From: Bacteroidales bacterium
Lineage (GTDB): Bacteria; Bacteroidota; Bacteroidia; Bacteroidales; Prolixibacteraceae
Length of the DNA stretch: 64,000 nt
NCBI GenBank assembly: GCA_012729335.1
Contig: JAAYDJ010000035.1
Location: 310,001-374,000 of the forward strand
Direction: 5' to 3'
The notes below the pieces were generated by a model. It did not search any database, was not told the origin of the DNA, and saw only the letters and a program-made list of their open reading frames with translations. The position numbers and the translations under genes are program-made. Each line of letters opens with the position of its first letter. Position 1 is the stretch's first letter. Positions 7,491 to 17,054 of this stretch are shown here, piece after piece.

Positions 7491-9962
7491 ATGATGACCA
7501 GAAAAATTTTAACGGCCGTAGTGCTGACACTTTTACTCCTTCCCCTTTCGGGAGCCGCCCAGGAGGAGTATGTTTTCAGCCAGGGGCTGGCCGTTGGCAA
7601 CTGCCATCAGTATGGAAGGCTGGGCTTTTACTCCGACCAGTTTGCCTGGCGTTATTTTGAGCCGGGCTTCAAGGCTCCCAAGGCAGGAGAGGTGCTTTAC
7701 ACCGACAGCACAGGGCGCAAGGCCGTATGGAGGGAGATCGTTGCCGACAGCTCAGGGCTCTTCCGGGGGAGGCAGGCTTTTAACGGCTACCTCTATCTCA
7801 GCTACCACTCGCAGCGGGAGCAAAATGCCCTGCTTCACATCAGTGGAAACGTCATGTTTTACCTCAATGGGGAACCTCATGCCGGCGATGTCTACGGCGA
7901 CAAATGGCTCTACACCCCTGTCAGGCTGAGGAAAGGAGTCAACGCGTTGTATATCCGGACCGGTTACATGAGTGCCGGAGTGTCGGCGCGGCTTCTTTTC
8001 CCGGAGACTCCGGTATTGATCAGGAGTGAGGACGCCACTCTTCCCGATATAGTGGAGGGAAGGGATGCCTCCCGGCTGATGGGGGCGGTGGTGGTGGTGA
8101 ACGCCACCTCGCGGCCCCTGAAAGACCTCCGGATGCGGGCCATGCTGGCTGGCAGGGAATCGGTTACCGACCTCCCTGATATTCTGCCGCTTTCGACGCG
8201 GAAGGTGATGTTCCGTGTTGACGGATCGGAAGTAAAAGAGACCGGCCCTGTGGTATGCCAGCTGGCAGTGATGGAAGCAGGTAAGGAGAAAGCCGGGGGA
8301 GAGGTGATCCTGGAGCGGGTAGCTGCGGACAAGCCATACAAGTGTACTTTCATCAGTGAAATCGACGGAAGCCTGCAGTATTATGCCGTGCAGCCCCGGA
8401 AGGGAGGGTCGGCCCCGGGGCATGCCCTTTTTCTGTCGGTGCATGGAGCTGGCGTGGAGGCCATTGGCCAGGCCCGGGCATACGGGGCCAAGGAGGAAGG
8501 GGACCTGGCAGCTCCCACCAACCGCCGCCCACGGGGTTTCAACTGGGAAGACTGGGGCCGCATTGACGCCATGGAGGTGCTGAACCTGGCAGAAGAGCAG
8601 TTCCGGCCTTCGCCCGACCGCATATACCTCACCGGCCACTCCATGGGAGGCCATGGCACCTGGATCCTGGGGGCCACCTACCCCGGGAAATGGGCCGCCA
8701 TCGCCCCCTGTGCAGGATATCCCTCCCTTTTGGGCTATGCCTCAGCCGACGGCAAAATCCCCCAACCGGGAAACACCATCCAGGAACAAAACCTTTACCG
8801 CGCAAGCAACGGCAGTAACGTCTTTGAGCTGGCCCGGAATTACGCAGCTTCGGGTGTGTACATCCACCACGGCGACGACGACCAGACGGTTTCCGTGGAG
8901 TATGCCCGGCAGATGAGGGAGGTGCTGGGAAAATTCCATACCGACTTCTGCTACTATGAATACCCCGGGGGAAGTCACTGGTGGAGCAACGAAAGCGTGG
9001 ACTGGCCGCCCCTCTTCTCATTTTTCAGGCACCACCGCCTGATCCCTGCCGACCAACGCAACCACATTGACTTCACTACGGCCAACCCGGCTGTTTCGGC
9101 CACTTTTGCCTGGGTGACCATCCTCCAGCAGGAGGAACCCCTGAATTACAGCAGGGTCAGGCTGACCCGCGACCCCGGAAAGGGAACCATCACCGGAGAA
9201 ACTGAAAATACCACAGCCCTGACGCTCGATCTGTCACAGATGAAAGGCCAAATGGTCACGCTGGAAATCGACGGGAGCCGGCTGGAAATTCCGCTCCCCG
9301 GGAACGGAGGCACCCTTACGCTTCTGCGGAAGGGAACCACTCAACAGGGCATCCCCACCCCTCCGGGCAGGGATGCCGGATGGGAGCAGGGGACTCCTCC
9401 CGGGGCGGAGCAGAAAGGTTTGCACCGCAACGGCACCTTCAAGGAGCCTTTCAACCACCGGATGGTGTTTGTATACGGCACCTCCGGCACCAGGGAAGAG
9501 AATGCCTGGGCGGAGGCCAAAGCCCGTTTTGACGCCGAGACCTGGTACTACCGGGGCAACGGGAGCGTCGACATTGTGGCTGACAGGGATTTTAAACCCG
9601 CCGACTATTCTGACCGGGGGATCATTCTTTTTGGGAATGCCGTCACCAACAGCGCCTGGGCTCCGCTCCTGGGGAGCTGCCCCATACAGGTCACCCGCGG
9701 CAGTCTGACCCTGGGCAGTAAAACCTACAGTGGTGACCACCTGGGAGCTTACCTGATGTATCCCCGGCCGGGCAGCGACACCCTCACCGTGGGGGCCATC
9801 ACGGGAACCGGGCTCCCAGGCATGCGGGCCGCCTATGCCAACCAGTATTTCACCGGCGGCTCGGGATTCCCCGACTTCATGATCTTCACCACCGGCATGG
9901 TCAGGGACGGCGTCAGCGGCATCCTCGAGGCAGGATTCTTCGATAACCACTGGAAGCTCTGA
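7491..9962 (+). CDS. Exported alpha/beta hydrolase (prolyl-oligopeptidase-like serine hydrolase/esterase)
   Basis: 823 residues from the ATG ATG at 7491-7496, preceded by a purine-rich AGAGGA and followed by a clean signal peptide (KILTAVVLTLLLLPLSGAAQ); the frame is open further upstream but that part lacks a signal sequence. Residues roughly 25-280 are beta-rich and unassigned. The catalytic core has an HGAG loop, nucleophile motif GHSMGGHG (Ser384), a YIHHGDDDQTV segment with the likely catalytic Asp, and GGSHWW with the likely His. A further beta-rich region and a C-terminal part with FVYGTSG follow. In Bacteroidota such proteins sit among CAZymes and may remove acyl esters from glycans; peptidase activity cannot be excluded. 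Confidence 0.75.
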   Translation: MMTRKILTAVVLTLLLLPLSGAAQEEYVFSQGLAVGNCHQYGRLGFYSDQFAWRYFEPGFKAPKAGEVLYTDSTGRKAVWREIVADSSGLFRGRQAFNGYLYLSYHSQREQNALLHISGNVMFYLNGEPHAGDVYGDKWLYTPVRLRKGVNALYIRTGYMSAGVSARLLFPETPVLIRSEDATLPDIVEGRDASRLMGAVVVVNATSRPLKDLRMRAMLAGRESVTDLPDILPLSTRKVMFRVDGSEVKETGPVVCQLAVMEAGKEKAGGEVILERVAADKPYKCTFISEIDGSLQYYAVQPRKGGSAPGHALFLSVHGAGVEAIGQARAYGAKEEGDLAAPTNRRPRGFNWEDWGRIDAMEVLNLAEEQFRPSPDRIYLTGHSMGGHGTWILGATYPGKWAAIAPCAGYPSLLGYASADGKIPQPGNTIQEQNLYRASNGSNVFELARNYAASGVYIHHGDDDQTVSVEYARQMREVLGKFHTDFCYYEYPGGSHWWSNESVDWPPLFSFFRHHRLIPADQRNHIDFTTANPAVSATFAWVTILQQEEPLNYSRVRLTRDPGKGTITGETENTTALTLDLSQMKGQMVTLEIDGSRLEIPLPGNGGTLTLLRKGTTQQGIPTPPGRDAGWEQGTPPGAEQKGLHRNGTFKEPFNHRMVFVYGTSGTREENAWAEAKARFDAETWYYRGNGSVDIVADRDFKPADYSDRGIILFGNAVTNSAWAPLLGSCPIQVTRGSLTLGSKTYSGDHLGAYLMYPRPGSDTLTVGAITGTGLPGMRAAYANQYFTGGSGFPDFMIFTTGMVRDGVSGILEAGFFDNHWKL

Positions 9963-9985
9963 CCCTTCAGGCGACGACAAAGATC

Positions 9986-10939
9986 CTATTCTGAGGGGAC
10001 GACAGCACTGGCCCACGAAACGGGGTATGCCGCAAAGAATCCGATCGCTCCATTGGAGACATTGCCTTTGACATTGGCCGGGGGACCGGTGAAAAGAGGC
10101 CAGGAGCCCCTCATCTCGGCCTGGGCTCCCAGGATGAAATCAGCGTATTCCCTGCTGATCCTGTCCATGCGGATGGTCAGGGTATCCCCGGGCGAGAGGG
10201 TCTCATCGGGCCGGTGCTGCTGCAAAAAAGCCACCCTCCACCCGTTCACGTACTTTCCTCCGAAGAGGAGATCATCGGTCACATACCACTCGGTAAGGGT
10301 GTCGGTGATGAGGACGTTGTTCCGGTAGGCCAGAAAACGGTACCAGCCGGCATCGGGAGGATCACGGAAGTAACCCCTGGCCTCCCACATGCCCTCCTCG
10401 GAATAGTCGGGATAGAATCCCAGTTGGATGGAGTCGAGGAGCACCGGGGAGAGGAGTGCCTCGGAAGCATCAAATTCGGAATACCCTCCCACGGGTGAGG
10501 CGGTTTTCACGCGAAGGGTATAGTTTTCTCCGGGGATGCCCGGCAGACCTGATGCGGTGGTGTACACTCCCGGCGAGGTTTCCTCAAGGGGAAGAAGCCG
10601 CCCCGCCGTCAGCAGCGAAACCTCCGCGCCTGTCACCGGCGGTGCCGGCCTGCCCCCGAAATAGTCGCCGGTGAGCGACAACCTCACCTGGTGGGGTCCC
10701 GCCTCTGTGGTCAGCGCACCATCCACCACCAGCCTTACAAACTCCGGTTCCGTGTCGATCTCTATCCGTTCGGTACAGGCAAAGAACAGAAGCAGCAAAG
10801 CAATAAGCCCTCCCGGGCACATGATGTACCCGGGTACACCTTCTCTTCCTGGTTTTTTCCTTCCGGGATGGTCCATCCTGAACCTCCCGCCTTCTGTGCT
10901 TTCATGTATTTCCCCTGTGGTGGACCTTTTGCTTTCCAT
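9986..10939 (-). CDS. DUF4249 family outer-membrane lipoprotein
   Basis: 317 residues from the first ATG. A hydrophobic run ends in LLLLFFAC, a lipobox with Cys near residue 55, so the true start is probably the in-frame Met22 (base 10876). The mature protein, with EPEFVRLVVDGALTTE near its N terminus and long beta-rich repeats, fits DUF4249. These lipoproteins are encoded directly after a TonB-dependent receptor, as here (4 bases between stop and start), and are thought to be its surface-exposed partner. Ligand unknown. Confidence 0.8.
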   Translation of the reverse strand: MESKRSTTGEIHESTEGGRFRMDHPGRKKPGREGVPGYIMCPGGLIALLLLFFACTERIEIDTEPEFVRLVVDGALTTEAGPHQVRLSLTGDYFGGRPAPPVTGAEVSLLTAGRLLPLEETSPGVYTTASGLPGIPGENYTLRVKTASPVGGYSEFDASEALLSPVLLDSIQLGFYPDYSEEGMWEARGYFRDPPDAGWYRFLAYRNNVLITDTLTEWYVTDDLLFGGKYVNGWRVAFLQQHRPDETLSPGDTLTIRMDRISREYADFILGAQAEMRGSWPLFTGPPANVKGNVSNGAIGFFAAYPVSWASAVVPSE

Positions 10940-10943
10940 ACAT

Positions 10944-13313
10944 TCAGAATTTGAAGTGATAGGAGATGGCGGGGATCACCGAGAAGAGGTAGGTTTTCTC
11001 GGCATAGGTCACTTCGGGCCGGGATTCATCCTGTACGAAGTTGATGGACCAGGTGTTGTGCCGGTCATAGAGGTTGTAGACAGAAAGGTTCCACTCGCCG
11101 TGCCACCTTTTCTCCGGTTTGTTTTTACCGCGGAAGGTCAGAGAGAGGTCCATGCGGTGGTAGTCGGGCATCCTGTAGGCATTTCTGCCGGAGTACACGG
11201 GAAGGAGGACATTTCCGACATATGCGCGGCCGGTGGGGAAGGTCACGGGAAGTCCTGTGGCATAGACCCAGGTCAGTGCGGCTGAGAGACGTTTTCCGGG
11301 GTCGTAGCTGGCCACCACGTTAACAGTGTGGGGTTTGTCGAAAGGTGCGGGATAGCTTTTCCCGCCGTTGATTTCGGGGATGCGCCGGAATACCCGTGAC
11401 CAGGTGTAGCTGATCCACCCGGTAAGGTGGCCTGCATGTCTGCGCACCAGGGTTTCGAGGCCCCGGGCGGTACCTTCCCCGAAACGGAGTTCTCCCTCAA
11501 GCCTGGGGTTCAGGATCAGCCTGGCATGGTCCCTGAAGTCGGTAACGGCACTGAAATGCCTGTAATAACCCTCAAGGGAGAATTCCCAGCCACCGTCACG
11601 GGAGCGGCCGAACCAACCGGCGGCCAGCTGGTCGGAGAGCTGGGGCTTTACATGGGGGGAGGCGGGAAACCAGATATCGAGAGGGGTGCCGGCGGTGGAA
11701 TTCTGCGCCAGCATCATGAACTGGGCAGTCCGGGAATAGCTTCCCTTTACCGAAGTGTGTGCACCGGTCAACCAGGTAAAGGCCAACCGGGGCTCCGGGC
11801 GAACCCAGGTATGGTAAACCTCTCCCCTTCCAAATTCCTCGGTGCCGGAGGGAAGGTATTCCGCATCGTAACGTTGCAGAGTATAGGGCCCTATATTCTG
11901 GAAGAAAGCCAGGCGAATACCTGTCTTAAGGGTCAGCCGCTCTGACAAACGCATCTCATCGGAGAGGTACACCGCATGCTCCAGGGCCTGCTGTTCAGGG
12001 AGGAGATAATCAGGGAAGACAGATTGTTCGCCGATGGCCTTTACCGTACCGGGGAAAAACCGGTGGTGGGTAGTGGCCACGCCATATCGGAGGGTATGGT
12101 TGACCGACAGATAATGGGTGATGTCGGCCCTGAAGGCATGATCCCTGAGCAGGGAACTCCACCGGAAAGCATTTTGTTCCTCCTCGAGGGTCCCCAGCTC
12201 GTAACTGAATTCCGAGCGGAGAAGGGTCAGGTTGAAGAAGAGTTTCTTTGAAAAAAGATGGTTCCAGCGCAGCGAGGCGGTCTGGTTGCCGAAGCCCATG
12301 GCGGCAAACTGGTTTTTAAAGATGTCGCGGCCGGCGTAGCCCGAAATGAAAAGCCGGTTATTGTCGTCGAATTGGTGTGACAACTTGAGATTGAGGTCAT
12401 AAAAATAGAGGCGGTTATCGCGGATATCGGGGTTTTTAGCCAGTGGCAGAAAGAGGTCGGCATAGGTTCTCCGCCCCGACAGGAGGAAGGTGGTACGGTC
12501 GCGAATCAGGGGCCCTTCGAGGGTCAGTTTGCTGGAGACGCTTCCCACACTGCCGGTGGCGGCAAAACGGCGGGCATTGCCGTCTCTCATCCTGATGTCG
12601 AGGAGCGATGAGAGCCTGCCTCCGTAAGCCACAGGGATGTCCCCCTTGTAGAGGGTAACCTCCTTGATGGCATCGTTGTTGAAAACCGAGAAAAAACCCA
12701 TCAGGTGGGAGGCGTTGTAGACCGTGGCCTCATCAAGGATGATCAGGTTCTGGTCGGCATTGCCCCCGCGGACGCTGAATCCTGTGGTTCCTTCACTGGT
12801 GGACTGCACCCCCGGCAGCAGCTGTATCACCTTGACCAGGTCGACCTCCCCCAGGAACGCGGGCACCCGCCCGATGGCTCCCTGGCTTATGCGCACCATG
12901 CTCATCACCGGAGCCACCAGATCCTGCCCCGCACGGTCGCCGGTGACTACCACTTCCCCCAGCTCTTCCCGCGCTGGCTCCAGAGAGACGTTCTGGGTGA
13001 GGTTCCCCTCCACCACCAGATGCCTTTCCTGCGACGTATAACCCACATAGGAAAAACGAAACAGATAGTGACCGGGTGGCAGCGTCACCGAATAAAAACC
13101 ATAGCTGTTGGTCACCACCCCTGTCCGCATTTCGCTGATAATGACCGAAGCCCCGATTAGCAGCTCCCCTGTGGAGTGATCCTTCAGATACCCGCTGACA
13201 ATGCACTTTAAGGGGGGATCATCCTCCGCAACGGTTGAAAGTGAATAAGTGAGTGAAACCAAAAGGATCACCCACCTCCATAAAGACCTGCTATTTTTTC
13301 GGTTTCCTTCCAC
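10944..13313 (-). CDS. TonB-dependent receptor with N-terminal carboxypeptidase-like domain
   Basis: 789 residues. Signal peptide at 1-29, then a carboxypeptidase-D regulatory-like beta-sandwich (about 38-115: VSGYLKDHSTGELLIGASV...), a plug domain (about 140-240, with VRGGNADQNLIILDEATVYN), and a 22-strand barrel ending in an aromatic residue (...ISYHFKF). It would take up an unknown ligand across the outer membrane using ExbBD-TonB energy. It is shorter than SusC proteins and has a DUF4249 partner in place of SusD, so it is probably not a classic glycan importer. First gene of a two-gene operon with DUF4249. Confidence 0.9.
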   Translation of the reverse strand: MEGNRKNSRSLWRWVILLVSLTYSLSTVAEDDPPLKCIVSGYLKDHSTGELLIGASVIISEMRTGVVTNSYGFYSVTLPPGHYLFRFSYVGYTSQERHLVVEGNLTQNVSLEPAREELGEVVVTGDRAGQDLVAPVMSMVRISQGAIGRVPAFLGEVDLVKVIQLLPGVQSTSEGTTGFSVRGGNADQNLIILDEATVYNASHLMGFFSVFNNDAIKEVTLYKGDIPVAYGGRLSSLLDIRMRDGNARRFAATGSVGSVSSKLTLEGPLIRDRTTFLLSGRRTYADLFLPLAKNPDIRDNRLYFYDLNLKLSHQFDDNNRLFISGYAGRDIFKNQFAAMGFGNQTASLRWNHLFSKKLFFNLTLLRSEFSYELGTLEEEQNAFRWSSLLRDHAFRADITHYLSVNHTLRYGVATTHHRFFPGTVKAIGEQSVFPDYLLPEQQALEHAVYLSDEMRLSERLTLKTGIRLAFFQNIGPYTLQRYDAEYLPSGTEEFGRGEVYHTWVRPEPRLAFTWLTGAHTSVKGSYSRTAQFMMLAQNSTAGTPLDIWFPASPHVKPQLSDQLAAGWFGRSRDGGWEFSLEGYYRHFSAVTDFRDHARLILNPRLEGELRFGEGTARGLETLVRRHAGHLTGWISYTWSRVFRRIPEINGGKSYPAPFDKPHTVNVVASYDPGKRLSAALTWVYATGLPVTFPTGRAYVGNVLLPVYSGRNAYRMPDYHRMDLSLTFRGKNKPEKRWHGEWNLSVYNLYDRHNTWSINFVQDESRPEVTYAEKTYLFSVIPAISYHFKF

Positions 13314-13346
13314 AACATGACAGGTATCTGGACCGGAACAGTAAGG

Positions 13347-15191
13347 TTATAGTCCAGGTCTTTTGATGATACATACCCAATCCTTTCCGTCAGAGAGAGG
13401 AGGTCTTCCCGTGGTCACGCTGCCCCCAAAGGTATTTACCACACTCCCTTCCGCCAGTGCACCCCCGGTCCGCGGATTAAACCACCTTATATTGAATTCT
13501 CCCTGAGGAAGGCGGATCAGGGTGGGCTGACCATCAGGCAGATAAATCGCATAGACTTCACCCTCTTTGGCCAGACAGTAATCATGGTCGGCTTCTGTCA
13601 GCTCATCGCTGCACTTCATCGATCCAAACGGGAGATGGGTGTGAAAAAACTCCAGTGCAATCCGGGTCTGGTCCCAGAGTTTGTCGCGGCTTCGCCAATC
13701 TTCACAACTGAGATCGGAGTGGGGATATTGGTATCCGAAGTACCATTCGACCCCGGCTCCCCCAGCCATCAGGTTGCCCCAGAGCACCTGGTGTCTGATC
13801 GTATCATGGGCAGGATCGACAGCGTCGGGAAGGGCTCCTTGCCAGTGCGGGCCGATCTCATCCGTACAGACCACCCAGTGATGGTTTGATTTCGCCGATT
13901 CTTCCAGCCAATAACGGGTCATACGATGCACATCCCCGATACTGCCACACTGGATAGAAGGCCCCTCCACATTTTTAAATCCAAGATATTGGGTCATATC
14001 CCTGATCTGCTGGTCTCTGCCTGAATGGGTGTGTACCACAATGAAATTTTTATACGGATCGGTTTCCCTGATATAGTCAGCCATTTTTTTGGTGTCGGCA
14101 TAGGTTTGTCCGTACGGGGACCAGTCCACTGCATGGTGTTCCTCCCCCAGGTTCCAGGTGAGGGCAAGGTGATGGGAGAATCTGGCAATCAGTTCCCGAA
14201 GATACAGTTTTCGCTGTACATCCAGGTATCCCGCATCGAGCAGACATTCATTCTCCGTTTCCTGGAGCACAACATGTTTCATAATACCCAGTTGGTCAGC
14301 ATGCGCGAAGACGATTTCCCACTGGTCTAGTTTGCTGCAATCAAAACGGGTGCGTTCATTGCGATCGGTATAAGGCCACACATCTTCCCCATCGCCCAGG
14401 ATATTCAGGGTGAGAAAATAAATACTGTTCATGCCTTTAGATGACAGATAATTGAGGGCTCCGATGATTCCTTTGCCTTTTCCGTTTTTCCATTGCGGAT
14501 CCCCCGCTTTCCAGTCTCCGATATGAGGCTCATAGGCATGAAGTCCGCTGTTGGGGACGGCTTCCCCGCTCCTTATTGTATTGTTCCCTCCGTACCAGGT
14601 CCCGTCAAAATCCTTATAGCCCAATAAGTTCTCCGGGGAATCGGCGCCTCCCTTCAGGAAAACTTCTCCTGTTCCGGCATACTTCAGGAAATGGGTTCCA
14701 TCATACACCAGACGTCCTTTGGCCCGGAACCCGGGGGCGGCACCATCCGGTTCACCGACTTTAAAAGTTCCTGAAAATCCGTCCATGAAGCATTTTTCAC
14801 CATAACCTCCCTGATCGGCCACAGCGATGTTCTTCCCGCTCAGAAAAGTGACTTTATAATCCCAGGCACCCGCAAATGGCGGACAGAAATGGACCCGCCA
14901 TTTATCTCCTTCCCGTGCCGAGGTTTCCGCAGCCTGGCCATCGGCAGCAAAGTATCCCGGCACAAGATAACGGGTATCTCCATGGGTGAATTCCACATCC
15001 AGCCTGTAATCGGTAAAAGGGTTAATGGTATCGTACTCACTGGTTTCCGGGCCTGAAAAGGTGAAAGTCACCGTATGCCAGGTTTTCATCTCTCCGGAAA
15101 TTTCCACTTTTTCAACACCCTGGCCGGAATATCCCGTGAAAAATCCGGTAACCCATAAGAGCAAAAAATGGAGGACAACTGGTATGTTCAT
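13347..15191 (-). CDS. Exported DUF5060 glycoside-hydrolase-like protein with putative collagen-binding C-terminal domain
   Basis: 614 residues with a signal peptide (about 1-23). Residues about 28-115 match the DUF5060 beta-sandwich. A TIM-barrel-like region follows (about 165-520), with TWNLGEEHH and CTDEIGPHW holding plausible acidic catalytic residues. The last 90 residues (AKEGEVYAIYLPDGQ... IRWFNPRTGGAL) fit the putative collagen-binding domain that ends many of these proteins. Family members occur in glycan-degradation clusters; the substrate is unknown. Convergent partner of nothing: it is divergent from the sulfatase gene across a 221-bp AT-rich region. Confidence 0.7.
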   Translation of the reverse strand: MNIPVVLHFLLLWVTGFFTGYSGQGVEKVEISGEMKTWHTVTFTFSGPETSEYDTINPFTDYRLDVEFTHGDTRYLVPGYFAADGQAAETSAREGDKWRVHFCPPFAGAWDYKVTFLSGKNIAVADQGGYGEKCFMDGFSGTFKVGEPDGAAPGFRAKGRLVYDGTHFLKYAGTGEVFLKGGADSPENLLGYKDFDGTWYGGNNTIRSGEAVPNSGLHAYEPHIGDWKAGDPQWKNGKGKGIIGALNYLSSKGMNSIYFLTLNILGDGEDVWPYTDRNERTRFDCSKLDQWEIVFAHADQLGIMKHVVLQETENECLLDAGYLDVQRKLYLRELIARFSHHLALTWNLGEEHHAVDWSPYGQTYADTKKMADYIRETDPYKNFIVVHTHSGRDQQIRDMTQYLGFKNVEGPSIQCGSIGDVHRMTRYWLEESAKSNHHWVVCTDEIGPHWQGALPDAVDPAHDTIRHQVLWGNLMAGGAGVEWYFGYQYPHSDLSCEDWRSRDKLWDQTRIALEFFHTHLPFGSMKCSDELTEADHDYCLAKEGEVYAIYLPDGQPTLIRLPQGEFNIRWFNPRTGGALAEGSVVNTFGGSVTTGRPPLSDGKDWVCIIKRPGL

Positions 15192-15320
15192 TGGTGTGTA
15201 TTTATTAAAAACTCTGCCTGCTTAACTGTTGATAATTGCTATTTTTATCCTGGCATTCGACATTTCCTGCGGATCCTTTCCTTAAAACAATCCTGAAGGG
15301 GATCCATTTCATACAGATCA

Positions 15321-15342
15321 GACCACTTAAACAAAAGTGGTC
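15321..15342. promoter_or_regulatory. Perfect inverted repeat between DUF5060 gene and sulfatase; possible operator
   Basis: GACCACTT (15321-15328) and AAGTGGTC (15335-15342) are perfect 8-bp arms around AAACAA. It lies between two divergent genes, 71 bases before the sulfatase ATG, and has no T-run, so an operator is likelier than a terminator. Which regulator binds is unknown. Confidence 0.45.
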
Positions 15343-15412
15343 AGCAATGTTTTCTAAAAAAACGATAATTTGAGCAATTTCGCTCATCAGATTTAAAAAT
15401 AACCTTAAAAAA

Positions 15413-16909
15413 ATGGAACAAAAAAAACCGGGCATAATGGGTCTGTATAAAGGGTTGGCTGTGGGGGCTTCCCTGACCGGGGTAATTGCTTTTCCATTGG
15501 CCGGAATGGGGAGAGAAGCCCCCAAAAGCACACCTCCCAACATCATCCTGATTTTTACCGATGGCCTGGGTTATGGGGATTTAAGCTGCTATGGTGCATC
15601 GCAATACAAAACCCCCCACCTCGACAGGATGGCTGCCGAAGGGGTACGTTTTACCTCATTTCTGTCAGCCCAGGCGGTTTGCAGTGCTTCCCGTGCAGGA
15701 CTGCTGACAGGGTGTTATCCCAACAGGGTGGGCATTTCCGGTGCGCTCTTCCCCGATTCCAGGACCGGATTGGATCCTTCGGAAGAGACCATAGCTGAGC
15801 TCCTGAAACAACGCAATTACAAAACCGCAGCGATCGGCAAATGGCATCTGGGGCATTTACAAAGATTTCTGCCCTTGCAACAAGGTTTTGACGAATATCT
15901 GGGTATCCCCTATTCCAACGACATGTGGCCGGTCAACTATGACGGCACTCCTTTTTCGGAACAGAAACGGGACCGGGGATTTGCATTTCCCCCTTTACCC
16001 CTGATGGAGGGCAACGATAAAGTCGAGGAATTCCACACACTGGAAGACCAGGCCCGCATAACCACCCTTTACACGGAACGGGCCGTCAGGTTTATCGATC
16101 AGAACAGAAAGAATCCATTTTTCATATACCTGGCGCACTCCATGCCCCATGTGCCACTGGCGGTTTCTTCAAAGTTCAAAGGCCGGAGTGAACAGGGAGT
16201 GTATGGTGATGTGATCATGGAAATCGACTGGTCGGTAGGAGAAATCATGAAAGCGCTCAAAAAGAACAACCTCGAAAAAAATACCCTGGTGATTTTTACT
16301 TCTGACAACGGACCATGGATGAATTTCGGCAACCATGCCGGCTCCAACGGGGGGTTGCGTGAAGGCAAGGGGAGCAGTTACGAGGGGGGACAAAGGGTTC
16401 CCTGTGTGATGACATGGCCGGGGCATATTCCTCGCGGGTACATTTGCAATAAGCTGGCAAGCACCATTGACATACTTCCCACGGTGGCGGCAATAGCAAA
16501 GGCACCTCTTCCGGAGAAAAAAATCGACGGCGTAAACATCCTGCCCTTGCTTCTGGGTGATGAAAACAGCCACCCGAGGGAATCGTTCCTCTACTTTTAC
16601 CGCCGCAACAGTCTGGAAGCCGTCAGAAAAGGGGAGTGGAAACTGGTCTTTGCCCATCCCGGCCGTACTTACATTGGATTTAAGCCGGGAGCTGACGGAT
16701 TTCCGGGAGGTACCAACGAAAACTTTTCCCATGAAGAAGCATTGTACGATTTGCGACGGGATCCCGGAGAACGGTTTGATGTGAAAGCATACTATCCCGG
16801 TGTGGTGGCTGAGCTCCGGGAACTGGCTGATGCTGCCCGCCTGGATTTGGGAGATGACCTGCAACAGGTGCCCGGAAACAACCGCCGGATGCCCGTTGAC
16901 GTACCCTGA
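15413..16909 (+). CDS. Exported sulfatase (S1 family)
   Basis: 498 residues with an N-terminal hydrophobic segment (about 12-31). The sulfatase signature CSASRAGLLTG is complete; Cys90 would be converted to formylglycine by a maturase not encoded here. GKWHLGH and TSDNGPW, the other metal and sulfate contacts, are present. The usual N-terminal calcium pair DD is DG (FTDGLGYGD, residues 48-55). The C-terminal part (YRRNSLEAVRKGEWKL) is typical of arylsulfatase-type S1 enzymes. It probably desulfates a glycan in the periplasm or at the surface. Followed 145 bases later by the YhcH-type gene on the same strand. Confidence 0.9.
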   Translation: MEQKKPGIMGLYKGLAVGASLTGVIAFPLAGMGREAPKSTPPNIILIFTDGLGYGDLSCYGASQYKTPHLDRMAAEGVRFTSFLSAQAVCSASRAGLLTGCYPNRVGISGALFPDSRTGLDPSEETIAELLKQRNYKTAAIGKWHLGHLQRFLPLQQGFDEYLGIPYSNDMWPVNYDGTPFSEQKRDRGFAFPPLPLMEGNDKVEEFHTLEDQARITTLYTERAVRFIDQNRKNPFFIYLAHSMPHVPLAVSSKFKGRSEQGVYGDVIMEIDWSVGEIMKALKKNNLEKNTLVIFTSDNGPWMNFGNHAGSNGGLREGKGSSYEGGQRVPCVMTWPGHIPRGYICNKLASTIDILPTVAAIAKAPLPEKKIDGVNILPLLLGDENSHPRESFLYFYRRNSLEAVRKGEWKLVFAHPGRTYIGFKPGADGFPGGTNENFSHEEALYDLRRDPGERFDVKAYYPGVVAELRELADAARLDLGDDLQQVPGNNRRMPVDVP

Positions 16910-17054
16910 TGGGGCTACCCTGCAACGCAGACAGCACCATCCTGCCATCCACTGAAGAAACGCCGGCACTTCGCAGGACCTTGCATTGCAGGAGCCGTCA
17001 AACACCATTTCCTTCATAGCGCCCAGGAGAAATACAAGATCAACAAATAACAAT

